In this document: positions 17,565 to 26,169 of the stretch, one piece after another | How positions within the stretch are numbered: the stretch's first letter is position 1 | How the letters are laid out: the number at the start of each line of letters is the position of its first letter | Assembly (NCBI RefSeq): GCF_023702225.1 | Contig: NZ_JAMQCO010000008.1 | Span: forward strand, 124,001-188,000 | Reading direction: 5' to 3' | Source: Aureimonas altamirensis | GTDB taxonomy: Bacteria > Pseudomonadota > Alphaproteobacteria > Rhizobiales > Rhizobiaceae | DNA length: 64,000 bases | Translations under genes and position numbers: made by a program | The notes under the pieces: model-generated | Told to the model about the DNA's origin: nothing | Seen by the model: only the letters and a program-made list of their open reading frames with translations | The model's database searches: none

Positions 17565-18191
17565 GTGTCGTATCTGAAGGGGCTCCAGACTGCGTCCACG
17601 ATCCGCAAGGAGGCCGAGCGCCTGTTCGCGGCGCGCGGCTATGCGGCAGTATCGATGCGCGACATCGCCGAGGCCGTGGGGATAAGGGTCGGCGGCCTCT
17701 ACAATCATTTTCCGACCAAGCAGGACATCCTGCGCGACCTTCTCGTGCGGCACATGGAAGAGTTGCTCGCCGCCTGGACGGAGGCGGAACCGCACGGCGC
17801 GCCGGCCGAGGCACGGCTGACGGCCTTCGCGCGTTTCCACATCCGCTACCATTTCGAGCGGCCCGACGCCGTCTTCATCGCCTACATGGAACTGCGCAAT
17901 CTCGAGCCGGCAAACTTTGCCGCGGTGGAGGGCCTGCGCCGCAGCTATGAGGGCCGGCTTCGGGCCATCCTCGCCGACGGGCGCGGGCTCTTCGCGGTCG
18001 AAGACGAAGCCGTGGCGACGCGCGCGCTGATCGCCATGCTGACCGGCGTGACGACATGGTTCCGCGCCGGCGGGCGGCTGGCGATCGCGGACATCGAATC
18101 GATCTACGTCGACATGGCGCGTCGGAGCGTGGGCCTGTCGGCCCTCTCCGGCAGCGGCCGGCACATTCGGGAGGACAGTGCACATGTATGA
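17565..18191 (+). CDS. TetR family regulator of the liu (leucine degradation) operon
   Basis: The product is 208 residues. The HTH is '[44 protein letters not shown]', and the sensor half contains '[25 protein letters not shown]'. The frame is open to 17457 and an ATG lies at 17535, but that ATG sits inside the -10 of a near-consensus promoter, so I place the start at GTG 17565; no good ribosome-binding site precedes it. It overlaps the isovaleryl-CoA dehydrogenase gene by 8 bp and so leads the operon. Residues and layout resemble the second TetR at 24639. It likely senses an acyl-CoA of the pathway (inference). Confidence 0.85.
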   Translation: MSYLKGLQTASTIRKEAERLFAARGYAAVSMRDIAEAVGIRVGGLYNHFPTKQDILRDLLVRHMEELLAAWTEAEPHGAPAEARLTAFARFHIRYHFERPDAVFIAYMELRNLEPANFAAVEGLRRSYEGRLRAILADGRGLFAVEDEAVATRALIAMLTGVTTWFRAGGRLAIADIESIYVDMARRSVGLSALSGSGRHIREDSAHV

Positions 18192-19347
18192 GGGCGGACT
18201 GCAATTCGGCCATGGCGAGGATATCGCGGCCCTGCGCGATATGGTGCGGCGCTTCGCACAGGAGCGGATCGCGCCGCGCGCAGAGGAGATCGACCGCACC
18301 AACACATTCCCGAACGAGCTGTGGACCGAGTTGGGCGCTCTCGGCCTGCTCGGGCTGACGGTCGAGGAAGAGTACGGCGGTTCCGGCCTCGGCTACCTGG
18401 CCCATTGCGTGGCGGTGGAAGAGATCAGCCGGGCGTCGGCATCCGTCGGCCTGTCCTACGGCGCGCATTCCAACCTCTGCGTCAACCAGATCCGGCGCAA
18501 CGGCACGGAAGAGCAGAAGCGGACCTATCTTCCGAAGCTCATCAGCGGCGAGCATGTCGGCGCATTGGCCATGTCGGAAAGCGGCTCCGGCTCGGACGTC
18601 GTGTCGATGCGTCTGCGCGCCGAGCGGCAAGGCGACGCCTACGTGCTCAACGGCACCAAGATGTGGATCACCAACGGACCGGATGCATCGACCCTCGTCG
18701 TCTATGCCAGGACCGATCCGGAGGCCGGGCCGCGCGGCATCACCGCTTTCCTGGTCGAGAAGGGAATGGCGGGGTTCTCCACGGCGCAAAAGCTGGACAA
18801 GCTGGGCATGCGTGGCTCCAACACCTGCGAACTCGTCTTCGAGAACTGCGTCGTGCCTGCCCACAACGTGCTCGGCTCCGTCGGCGGCGGGGTCAAGGTT
18901 CTGATGAGCGGGCTGGATTACGAGCGTATCGTGCTGGCGGCCGGCCCGCTGGGCATCATGTCCGCCTGCCTCGACATCGTGGTTCCCTATGTCCACGAGC
19001 GCAAGCAGTTCGGCCAGCCCATCGGCGCGTTCCAGCTCATGCAGGGCAAGCTGGCCGACATGTATGTGACGGCCAACGCGGCCCGCGCCTATGTCTATAC
19101 GGTGGCGCAGGCGGCCGACCGCGGCGAGACGAGCCGCAAGGACGCCGCCGGATGCATCCTCTACAGCGCGGAGGCGGCGACGCAGATGGCCCTGCAGGCC
19201 ATCCAGGCCCTGGGCGGCAACGGCTACATCAGCGAGTATGCCACGGGCCGCCTGCTTCGCGATGCCAAGCTTTACGAGATCGGGGCCGGCACCTCGGAAA
19301 TCCGCCGCATGCTGATCGGCCGCGAATTGTTCAGGGAAACCGAGTGA
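18184..19347 (+). CDS. ivd: isovaleryl-CoA dehydrogenase
   Basis: The product is 387 residues. This FAD-dependent cytosolic enzyme oxidises isovaleryl-CoA to 3-methylcrotonyl-CoA in leucine breakdown and passes electrons to ETF. The acyl-CoA dehydrogenase signatures '[16 protein letters not shown]' and '[35 protein letters not shown]' are present. The catalytic glutamate is at residue 247 in '[11 protein letters not shown]', the position characteristic of isovaleryl-CoA dehydrogenases rather than the usual C-terminal one. ATG 18184 has GGGAGG upstream; GTG 18178 is an alternative. It is the first enzyme gene of the operon and overlaps the next gene by one base. Confidence 0.95.
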   Translation: MYEGGLQFGHGEDIAALRDMVRRFAQERIAPRAEEIDRTNTFPNELWTELGALGLLGLTVEEEYGGSGLGYLAHCVAVEEISRASASVGLSYGAHSNLCVNQIRRNGTEEQKRTYLPKLISGEHVGALAMSESGSGSDVVSMRLRAERQGDAYVLNGTKMWITNGPDASTLVVYARTDPEAGPRGITAFLVEKGMAGFSTAQKLDKLGMRGSNTCELVFENCVVPAHNVLGSVGGGVKVLMSGLDYERIVLAAGPLGIMSACLDIVVPYVHERKQFGQPIGAFQLMQGKLADMYVTANAARAYVYTVAQAADRGETSRKDAAGCILYSAEAATQMALQAIQALGGNGYISEYATGRLLRDAKLYEIGAGTSEIRRMLIGRELFRETE

Positions 19348-20954
19348 TGGCCACCATCGCCTCATCGCTGTCGCCGCGCTCCGAACCGTTCGCCGCCAAC
19401 CGGGCGGCGATGGACGGACAGCTCGACGCCGTCAGGCAGGTGGCCGACCGCGTTTTGGCCGGCGGCGGCGAAGCCGCCCGCCAGCGCCATGTCGCACGGG
19501 GCAAGCTTCTCCCGCGCGAGCGGGTGGACCGGTTGCTCGACCCCGGCTCGCCCTTTCTGGAAATCGGGCTTCTGGCCGCCAATGGCCAGTATGACGATGC
19601 CGTGCCGGGCGCCGGCCTGATCTGCGGCGTCGGCCGCGTGTCGGGACGCCCGACGATGGTGGTCTGCAACGATGCCACGGTGAAGGGCGGCACCTATTAT
19701 CCGCTGACGGTCAAGAAGCACCTGCGAGCGCAGGAGATCGCTTCGGAAAACGAGCTGCCGTGCGTCTACCTGGTGGATTCGGGCGGCGCGAACCTGCCCA
19801 ACCAGGACGAGGTCTTCCCGGATCGCGACCATTTCGGCCGCATCTTCTACAACCAGGCCAACCTGTCGGCGCGCGGCCTCAAGCAGGTGGCCGTGGTGAT
19901 GGGCTCGTGCACCGCAGGCGGCGCCTATATCCCCGCCATGAGCGACGAGACCATCATCGTCCGCGACCAGGGCACCATCTTCCTGGCCGGACCGCCGCTG
20001 GTACGCCAGGCCACGGGTGAGGTCGTCTCCGCCGAGGATCTCGGCGGCGGCATGACGCATGCCCGGCTGTCGGGCGTCGTCGATCATCTTGCCGAGAACG
20101 ACGAGCATGCGCTGTCGCTGGCGCGGGCCGCCATCGCGGCGATGAACGGCCGGCCTGCCTGCCATGCCGAATGCCTGCCGGTCGAGGCGCCGCTCTACGA
20201 TCCGGCCGAGTTGCCCGGCATCGTACCCGCCGATGCGCGCACCCCCTACGACATCCGGGAGGTGATCGCCCGCATCGTCGACGGCTCCCGCTTCGACGAG
20301 TTCAAGCGGCTCTATGGCGAGACGCTGGTTTGCGGCTTCGCCCATATCCACGGCATGCCCGTCGGCATCCTGGCCAATAACGGGGTGCTGTTCTCGGAAA
20401 GCGCGATGAAGGGCGCGCATTTCATCGAATTGTGCTCCCAGCGGAAGATACCGCTGCTGTTCCTGCAGAACATCACCGGCTTCATGGTGGGCCGGGCCTA
20501 CGAGGCGGGCGGCATCGCCAAGCATGGGGCGAAGCTCGTCACCGCCGTGTCCAGCACCTCCGTTCCGAAGATCACGATGATCGTCGGCGGCTCTTACGGC
20601 GCTGGAAACTACGGCATGTGCGGGCGCGCCTTTTCGCCCCGCTTTCTGTGGAGCTGGCCCAATGCGCGCATTGCCGTGATGGGCGGCGAGCAGGCGGCCG
20701 GCGTGCTCGCCACGGTGCGCCGCGAAGCCATGGAGCGCAAGGGCCAGAGCTGGAGCCTTGCGGCGGAAGCCGAGTTCAAGCGCCCCACGATCGACCTTTT
20801 CGAGCGGCAGAGCCATCCGCTCTACGCCACGTCGCGCCTGTGGGATGACGGCATCGTGGATCCGGCAAAAAGCCGCGACGTGCTTGGCCTCTCGCTGGCG
20901 ACGGCGCTGAATGCGCCCGTTGTCGATACGCGCTTCGGCCTGTTCCGGATGTGA
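19347..20954 (+). CDS. mccB: methylcrotonyl-CoA carboxylase, carboxyltransferase (beta) subunit
   Basis: The product is 535 residues, the usual length. It transfers carboxyl from biotin to 3-methylcrotonyl-CoA, giving 3-methylglutaconyl-CoA. Two crotonase-like carboxyltransferase lobes are visible: the N-lobe has '[28 protein letters not shown]' and '[32 protein letters not shown]', and the C-lobe has '[27 protein letters not shown]' and '[39 protein letters not shown]'. The start codon overlaps the ivd stop by one base, and the alpha-subunit gene follows after 11 bp. These motifs separate it from the propionyl-CoA carboxylase beta gene at 51786. Confidence 0.95.
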   Translation: MATIASSLSPRSEPFAANRAAMDGQLDAVRQVADRVLAGGGEAARQRHVARGKLLPRERVDRLLDPGSPFLEIGLLAANGQYDDAVPGAGLICGVGRVSGRPTMVVCNDATVKGGTYYPLTVKKHLRAQEIASENELPCVYLVDSGGANLPNQDEVFPDRDHFGRIFYNQANLSARGLKQVAVVMGSCTAGGAYIPAMSDETIIVRDQGTIFLAGPPLVRQATGEVVSAEDLGGGMTHARLSGVVDHLAENDEHALSLARAAIAAMNGRPACHAECLPVEAPLYDPAELPGIVPADARTPYDIREVIARIVDGSRFDEFKRLYGETLVCGFAHIHGMPVGILANNGVLFSESAMKGAHFIELCSQRKIPLLFLQNITGFMVGRAYEAGGIAKHGAKLVTAVSSTSVPKITMIVGGSYGAGNYGMCGRAFSPRFLWSWPNARIAVMGGEQAAGVLATVRREAMERKGQSWSLAAEAEFKRPTIDLFERQSHPLYATSRLWDDGIVDPAKSRDVLGLSLATALNAPVVDTRFGLFRM

Positions 20955-20965
20955 GGGAGAGCATC

Positions 20966-22945
20966 ATGTTCGATACGATCCTGATCGCCAATCGCGGCGA
21001 GATCGCCGTGCGCATCATCCGCACGGCCCGGCGCATGGGCCTCGCCACGGTGGCGGTGCATTCCGACGCCGATGCGAGCGCGCCGCATGTGCGGCTGGCG
21101 GCAAAGGCCGTGCGCATCGGCCCCGCGGCGGCGGCGGAAAGCTATCTGCGGGCCGACGCCATCATCGAGGCCGCAGCGGCCACCGGGGCAGGCGCGATCC
21201 ACCCTGGCTACGGCTTCCTGTCGGAGAATCCCGATTTCGTGGAGGCAGTCGAGGCCGCCGGCATCACCTTCGTCGGGCCCGACGCGCGGGCCATCCGCGC
21301 CATGGGCCTGAAGGACGCCGCCAAGAGGCTCATGGAGCAGGCCGGCGTGCCGGTCGTGCCCGGCTATCACGGGCAGGCCCAGGACGCCGACATGCTGGCC
21401 GCTGAGGCGGCGCGCATCGGCTTTCCCGTCCTCGTCAAGGCGCGGGCCGGCGGCGGCGGCAAGGGCATGCGGCGCGTCGACCGCCCGGACGATTTCGCCG
21501 CGGCGCTGGACGGGGCACGGCGCGAGGCGCAATCCGCCTTCGGCGATCCGGCCTGCCTGATCGAGAAGTATGTCCAGCGGCCGAGGCATATCGAAATTCA
21601 GGTCTTCGGGGATACGCACGGCAACGCGGTCCATCTGTTCGAGCGGGACTGCTCCCTGCAGCGACGCCACCAGAAGGTGATCGAGGAAGCTCCCGCCCCC
21701 GGCATGACGAGCGAGATGCGCGAGGCCATGGGCGCGGCCGCGGTGCGTGCCGCGCGCGCCATCGCCTATCGCGGCGCAGGTACCGTCGAGTTCATCGTCG
21801 ACGGGTCCGAGGGGCTGCGTCCCGACCGCTTCTGGTTCATGGAGATGAACACGCGCCTGCAGGTGGAGCATCCGGTCACGGAAGCCATCACCGGGCTGGA
21901 TCTCGTGGAATGGCAGATCCGCATCGCCGCCGGCGAGGCGCTCCCGCTGGCGCAGGAGGAGATCGCCATCCGGGGGCATGCGGTAGAGGCGCGGATCTAC
22001 GCCGAAAACCCCGCCAGGGGCTTTCTTCCGGCCACCGGGACGCTCGACTGCCTGGAGTTTCCGGACGGTGTGCGCGTCGACAGCGGCGTCCGGCAGGGCG
22101 ATGCGGTGACACCCCATTACGACCCGATGATCGCCAAGCTGACCGCCCATGGAGACAGCCGCGAGGCTGCATTGGGCAGGCTGCGCGCATCCTTGCGGAA
22201 GACCCGCATCTGCGGGCTCGCCAACAATGTCGCCTTCCTCGAAAAGCTGATCGCCGAGCCGGACTTCAGGTCCGGTTCGATGGACACCGGCCTGATCGAA
22301 CGGGTCCTGCCGTCGCTGCTTCCGCCGGAGAAGGCGCCTGCCCTGGCCTATGCGCTGGCAGCCATGGTGTTGCAGGACCGCTTTGCCGTCCCCGCCGCCT
22401 CGGCCGGCCCCTGGAACACACTCGACGGTTTCCGCATCTTCGGAACGGCGGTCATGCCGATCCGTGTGGAGATCGACGGGCGCACCGTGGACCTGCGGGC
22501 CGAAGGCGGCGGCGCGCACTATCGCCTCCTGCAGGACGAAGGCGCCCACACGGTCGAGATCGTCGAGCGGGGGCCGGAACCGCTGGTTCGGATCGACGGG
22601 ACCGCCCGCCGCTTCGGCTGGCGACGCAGCGGGTGGACGGCAACGCTGTTCATCGACGGAGAAACCTATGTGGCGACGCGCCCGCAACCGGGACTTGCCG
22701 AGGGGCCGGCGGACGGCGCGGGCGTCGTCCTGTCGCCGATGCCGGGCACGGTCCGCGTCGTATCCGCCGTGCCGGGGCAGGCGGTGGAGCGCGGCGCGGC
22801 GCTGATCGTGGTGGAGGCGATGAAGATGGAACACACCTTGACCGCCCCGCGCGACGGCATCGTCGAAGCCGTCTTCGTCTGCGTCGGCGACAGGGCCGAT
22901 GACGGCATGGTGCTGCTGCGCCTGCAGGAGGACGATGCCGCATGA
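20966..22945 (+). CDS. mccA: methylcrotonyl-CoA carboxylase, biotin carboxylase/carrier (alpha) subunit
   Basis: The product is 659 residues. The N-terminal biotin carboxylase (opening 'FDTILIANRGEIAVRIIRTARRMG') has an ATP-grasp glycine loop 'KARAGGGGKGMR' and the 'EMNTRLQVEHPVTEAITGLDLVEWQ' catalytic stretch. A linker domain and a C-terminal biotin carrier domain follow, with the biotinylated lysine at about residue 620 in EAMKME. It carboxylates its own biotin with bicarbonate and ATP for the beta subunit encoded upstream. ATG 20966 has AGGGAGA before it. Its stop overlaps the HMG-CoA lyase start (ATGA). Confidence 0.95.
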   Translation: MFDTILIANRGEIAVRIIRTARRMGLATVAVHSDADASAPHVRLAAKAVRIGPAAAAESYLRADAIIEAAAATGAGAIHPGYGFLSENPDFVEAVEAAGITFVGPDARAIRAMGLKDAAKRLMEQAGVPVVPGYHGQAQDADMLAAEAARIGFPVLVKARAGGGGKGMRRVDRPDDFAAALDGARREAQSAFGDPACLIEKYVQRPRHIEIQVFGDTHGNAVHLFERDCSLQRRHQKVIEEAPAPGMTSEMREAMGAAAVRAARAIAYRGAGTVEFIVDGSEGLRPDRFWFMEMNTRLQVEHPVTEAITGLDLVEWQIRIAAGEALPLAQEEIAIRGHAVEARIYAENPARGFLPATGTLDCLEFPDGVRVDSGVRQGDAVTPHYDPMIAKLTAHGDSREAALGRLRASLRKTRICGLANNVAFLEKLIAEPDFRSGSMDTGLIERVLPSLLPPEKAPALAYALAAMVLQDRFAVPAASAGPWNTLDGFRIFGTAVMPIRVEIDGRTVDLRAEGGGAHYRLLQDEGAHTVEIVERGPEPLVRIDGTARRFGWRRSGWTATLFIDGETYVATRPQPGLAEGPADGAGVVLSPMPGTVRVVSAVPGQAVERGAALIVVEAMKMEHTLTAPRDGIVEAVFVCVGDRADDGMVLLRLQEDDAA

Positions 22946-23796
22946 CCCATGTGACGATCGTGGAAATGAGCCCGCGCGACGGGTTGCAAAACGAAAGACG
23001 CACCGTACCGACGGCCGACAAGATCCGGCTGGTGGACATGGCGTCGGCCTGCGGCTTCGCGCGGATCGAGGCGGCAAGCTTCGTTTCGCCCCGCTGGGTG
23101 CCGCAGATGGCCGACGCGGCCGAAGTCCTGGCGGGAATAGACCGCCGCCCCGGCACGCGCTACGCCGCGCTGACTCCCAACGAAAAGGGCCTGGAAGGGG
23201 CCATCGAGGCCGGAGCCGACGAGGTGGCCATCTTCGGGTCGGCTTCGGAGGCTTTCTCCAAGGCCAATATCAACTGCGGCATCGCCGAAAGCATCGAGCG
23301 GTTCGCACCGGTCGTCGAACGCGCGCGAAAGGTCGGCCTGCCGGTCCGCGGCTACATATCCTGCGTGGTGGCCTGCCCCTATTCCGGGCCGGTCGAGCCA
23401 TCCTCGGTCGCCGATCTGGCGGGCAAGCTTCTGGCGCTCGGCTGCTACGAGGTCAGCCTCGGCGATACGATCGGCGCGGGCACGCCGGATACGGTGGGCG
23501 CCATGCTCGATGCCGTGCTGCCGCGCGTGCCGGCGCATCTTCTGGCCGGCCACTACCACGACACCAACGGGCGCGCGCTGGACAACATCGAGGCGAGTCT
23601 TGCCCGCGGGCTTCGCGTCTTCGATGCCTCCCTCGCCGGGCTCGGAGGCTGCCCCTATGCACCGGGTGCGAAAGGCAATGTCGATACGATCGCCGTTTGC
23701 GGTCGGCTCGACCGGCTTGGCTATCGCGCCGGGCTGGACCCGGCGCGCCTTGCCGAAGCCGCCGCCTTTGCCCGTTCGCTGCGACCGGAGGCCTGA
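22942..23796 (+). CDS. mvaB: hydroxymethylglutaryl-CoA lyase
   Basis: The product is 284 residues of the DRE-TIM metallolyase fold. It cleaves HMG-CoA to acetoacetate and acetyl-CoA, the last step of leucine breakdown. The N-terminus 'VEMSPRDGLQNE' carries the Arg-Asp metal/catalytic pair, the 'GHYHDTNGRALDN' strand gives metal-ligand histidines, and the catalytic cysteine lies in the signature 'GLGGCPYAPGAKGN'. It overlaps mccA by four bases and precedes the hydratase by 3 bp. Also called hmgL or liuE. Confidence 0.95.
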   Translation: MTHVTIVEMSPRDGLQNERRTVPTADKIRLVDMASACGFARIEAASFVSPRWVPQMADAAEVLAGIDRRPGTRYAALTPNEKGLEGAIEAGADEVAIFGSASEAFSKANINCGIAESIERFAPVVERARKVGLPVRGYISCVVACPYSGPVEPSSVADLAGKLLALGCYEVSLGDTIGAGTPDTVGAMLDAVLPRVPAHLLAGHYHDTNGRALDNIEASLARGLRVFDASLAGLGGCPYAPGAKGNVDTIAVCGRLDRLGYRAGLDPARLAEAAAFARSLRPEA

Positions 23797-23799
23797 CAT

Positions 23800-24570
23800 A
23801 TGGATCACCTGACGCTTGCCGTCGATGTTGGCGGCATCGCGACGCTGACGCTGAACCGGCCCGACAAGCATAATGCGCTGAACGCGGCGATGATCGCCGA
23901 GCTTGCGCAAGCGACCCGGCGGATCGCCGATGACGATGCCATCCGTGCGGTCGTGCTGACGGGCTCGGGCCGCAGCTTCTGCGCCGGCGCGGACCTGAAC
24001 TGGATGCGCATGCAGTTCGATGCCACACGGCCCGAGCGGATCGCCGAGGCGTCCGCGCTGGCATCCATGCTGGATGGACTCAACCGGCTGCCGAAGCCGC
24101 TGATCGGGCGGATCAACGGGCCGGCCTATGGCGGCGGGCTCGGATTGATGGCCGTCTGCGACGCAGCCATTGCGGCGACGACCGCGAAATTCGCCTTTAC
24201 CGAAACACGGCTCGGCATCATCCCCGCGACGATCGGCCCCTTCGTGATGGCCCGCATGGGGGAAGCGGCCGCCCGTCGTGTCTTCTTTTCGGCGCGCCCT
24301 TTCGGCCCTGCCGAAGCGGTTACGCTCGGCCTCGTCGCGGCGACGGCCGAGCCCGGGACACTGGACGACGCGGTCATGGCCGAGACCGCCGCCTATGCCG
24401 CGACCGAGCCCGGCGCCGTTGCACGCGCCAAGGCGCTGGTGCGCTCGCTCGGCGCGCGAATCGATGGCGATACGCTGAGCCGCACGGCGGAAGCGCTTGC
24501 CGACGCCTGGGAAAGCCCGCAGGCCCGCCAAAGGATCGGCGCGTTTCTGGATAGAAATGCCTCCGGCTAG
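23800..24570 (+). CDS. liuC: enoyl-CoA hydratase, probably 3-methylglutaconyl-CoA hydratase
   Basis: The product is 256 residues of the crotonase family. Oxyanion-hole segments are 'RSFCAGADLNWM' and 'PAYGGGLGLMAVCD', and the following 'FAFTETRLGIIPATIGPFVMARMGEAAAR' carries a catalytic glutamate candidate. From its position as last gene of a leucine operon that has every other step, I assign 3-methylglutaconyl-CoA to HMG-CoA hydration. By sequence alone it could be a general enoyl-CoA hydratase. It completes the path isovaleryl-CoA to acetoacetate plus acetyl-CoA. Confidence 0.88.
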   Translation: MDHLTLAVDVGGIATLTLNRPDKHNALNAAMIAELAQATRRIADDDAIRAVVLTGSGRSFCAGADLNWMRMQFDATRPERIAEASALASMLDGLNRLPKPLIGRINGPAYGGGLGLMAVCDAAIAATTAKFAFTETRLGIIPATIGPFVMARMGEAAARRVFFSARPFGPAEAVTLGLVAATAEPGTLDDAVMAETAAYAATEPGAVARAKALVRSLGARIDGDTLSRTAEALADAWESPQARQRIGAFLDRNASG

Positions 24571-24582
24571 CACAACTCCATG

Positions 24583-24615
24583 TTGACATGCGGGGTAAAA
24601 CGAATGATCGTTCGT
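24583..24615 (+). promoter_or_regulatory. TetR-type operator and -35 element before the second TetR gene
   Basis: ACGAATGATCGTTCGT (24600-24615) is a 16-bp palindrome with one mismatched pair; its complement begins ACGAACGATCATT, identical to the 13-mer at the first TetR promoter. TTGACA (24583-24588) lies just upstream, with no good -10 at the right distance. The location, 23 bp before the regulator's start, fits autoregulation. Confidence 0.6.
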
Positions 24616-24638
24616 ATGGTCACTCGGGAGACGTCATC

Positions 24639-25304
24639 GTGCCCAGCAGCCTGCGCAAGCGCGCCATCGGACAGGGAGAGCATACCGCCGACGCCATACG
24701 GCGCGCCGGCCTCGCCCTGATCCACGAAAAGGGCTACGCCGCCGTATCCATGCGCGACCTGGCGCAGGAGGTCGGCATAGGCCTCTCTTCCATCTACAAT
24801 CATATCTCCACCAAGCAGGCCCTGCTGGTGGAACTTCTGCTCGGCCACATGAAGGACCTGATCGACGGTCTGCAGCCGGTGCTGGAGGCGCATCGCTGCC
24901 GGAGCGGTCGTGATCGCCTGCTGGCCTTCGCCGATTTTCACTTGCGCTACCATCTGACGCGACGGGTGGAAGTGTTCGTCATCAACTCGGAATTGCGCAG
25001 CCTGGAACCGGCAAACCGCGGAACCGTAATCGCGCTTCGCCGCCGCTATGAGGCGCATCTGGTCGAAATCCTGCAGGCCGGTGAAGCCGACGGCACGTTG
25101 CGCGTAGAGGATGCGCGCGTGACCGCCTATGCGCTCATCGCCATGCTGACCGGCGTCTGCAACTGGTATCGCCCGGACGGGCGGCTGTCGCAGGACGCCA
25201 TCGTGGATATGCATCTGAAACTGCTGCTGGACGGATTGGAACGCCGGTCCAGCGCTGCGGCCATCGCCGACGTCAGCCGGGAGGCCAGGCTGCAGGCAAG
25301 CTAG
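24639..25304 (+). CDS. TetR family regulator of the ABC/acyl-CoA ligase operon
   Basis: The product is 221 residues. The HTH is '[46 protein letters not shown]', very like the first TetR ('[29 protein letters not shown]'). The sensor halves also align ('YHLTRRVEVFVINSELRSLEPANRG' against '[25 protein letters not shown]'), so the two are paralogues. GTG 24639 has GGGAG eight bases upstream and avoids the operator; the longer frame to 24588 does not. It starts a run of eight same-strand genes ending at 33338. I infer control by an acyl-CoA or the imported acid. Confidence 0.88.
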   Translation: MPSSLRKRAIGQGEHTADAIRRAGLALIHEKGYAAVSMRDLAQEVGIGLSSIYNHISTKQALLVELLLGHMKDLIDGLQPVLEAHRCRSGRDRLLAFADFHLRYHLTRRVEVFVINSELRSLEPANRGTVIALRRRYEAHLVEILQAGEADGTLRVEDARVTAYALIAMLTGVCNWYRPDGRLSQDAIVDMHLKLLLDGLERRSSAAAIADVSREARLQAS

Positions 25305-25374
25305 ACGTATCGGGAAACGGATGGCCGAAGGCGCGCGAAGACGAGTCACGGCCGGGCGAAACGGGAGGGATGGA

Positions 25375-26169
25375 TTGAGCATCGGGAACGGCCCTGTGGC
25401 CGCACTGGACTGCGAGGGCGTCAGCCGCTGGTTCGGCGGACTGCATGCCCTGCGCGAGGTGAGCCTGTCGATCGCGCCGGGCGAGATCTTCGGCCTCGTC
25501 GGACCGAACGGCTCGGGCAAGACCACTCTCGTCAACGCCGTCACGGGCTTCTACCCACCGCAGAAAGGCGCGATCCGCCTGTCCGGCAGAGAGATCACCG
25601 GAATGCGTCCGCACCGGATCGCGCGGGCGGGCGTCGCCCGCACCTTCCAGAACGTGGCGCTGTTCCGCGGCATGAGCGTCGTCGACAATATCCTCATGGG
25701 CCGGCACATCTTCATGCGGCCGAGCGCCCTTTCGGCGCTGTTCTATCCCTTCGCGGCGCAGCCGGCCGAGATCGCCAACCGCCGCAAGGTCGAGGATATC
25801 ATCGACCTCCTGCAGCTCGAGAGCGTACGCGACGAGCATGTGGACACGATCCCGCTCGGCTTGCAGAAGCGGGTGGAGCTAGCGCGCGCGCTGGCGGCGG
25901 AACCGCGCTTCCTGGTGCTGGATGAACCGATGGCCGGCATGAACCAGGAGGAAAAGGAATACATGGTCCGCTTCATCCTCGACGCGCGCGACGAGCTGGG
26001 GCTGACCGTCCTCCTGATCGAGCATCATCTGGATGTCGTCACGGCCATCTGCGACCGCGTAGCGGTGCTGAACAACGGCGCCAAGATCGCCGAAGGCCCG
26101 TCCCGCGAGGCGATGAGCGACCCGGCCGTGGTGGCCGCGTATATCGGAGGGCTGCGCGATGCCGCATGA
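25375..26169 (+). CDS. livG: branched-chain-type ABC transporter ATP-binding protein (LivG)
   Basis: The product is 264 residues from TTG 25375, which has GGGAGG six bases upstream; the frame also opens at ATG 25321 with an untypical 18-residue extension. Walker A is GPNGSGKT, the Q-loop lies in 'RTFQNVALFRGMSV', the degenerate signature is 'IPLGLQKRVELARAL', Walker B is 'FLVLDEPMAGMN', and the H-loop is in 'LIEHHLDVV'. This is the LivG class, used with LivF and the LivHM permease pair. Its stop lies 11 bp inside the next gene, an acyl-CoA ligase, an unusual insertion in a transporter operon. Confidence 0.92.
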   Translation: MSIGNGPVAALDCEGVSRWFGGLHALREVSLSIAPGEIFGLVGPNGSGKTTLVNAVTGFYPPQKGAIRLSGREITGMRPHRIARAGVARTFQNVALFRGMSVVDNILMGRHIFMRPSALSALFYPFAAQPAEIANRRKVEDIIDLLQLESVRDEHVDTIPLGLQKRVELARALAAEPRFLVLDEPMAGMNQEEKEYMVRFILDARDELGLTVLLIEHHLDVVTAICDRVAVLNNGAKIAEGPSREAMSDPAVVAAYIGGLRDAA

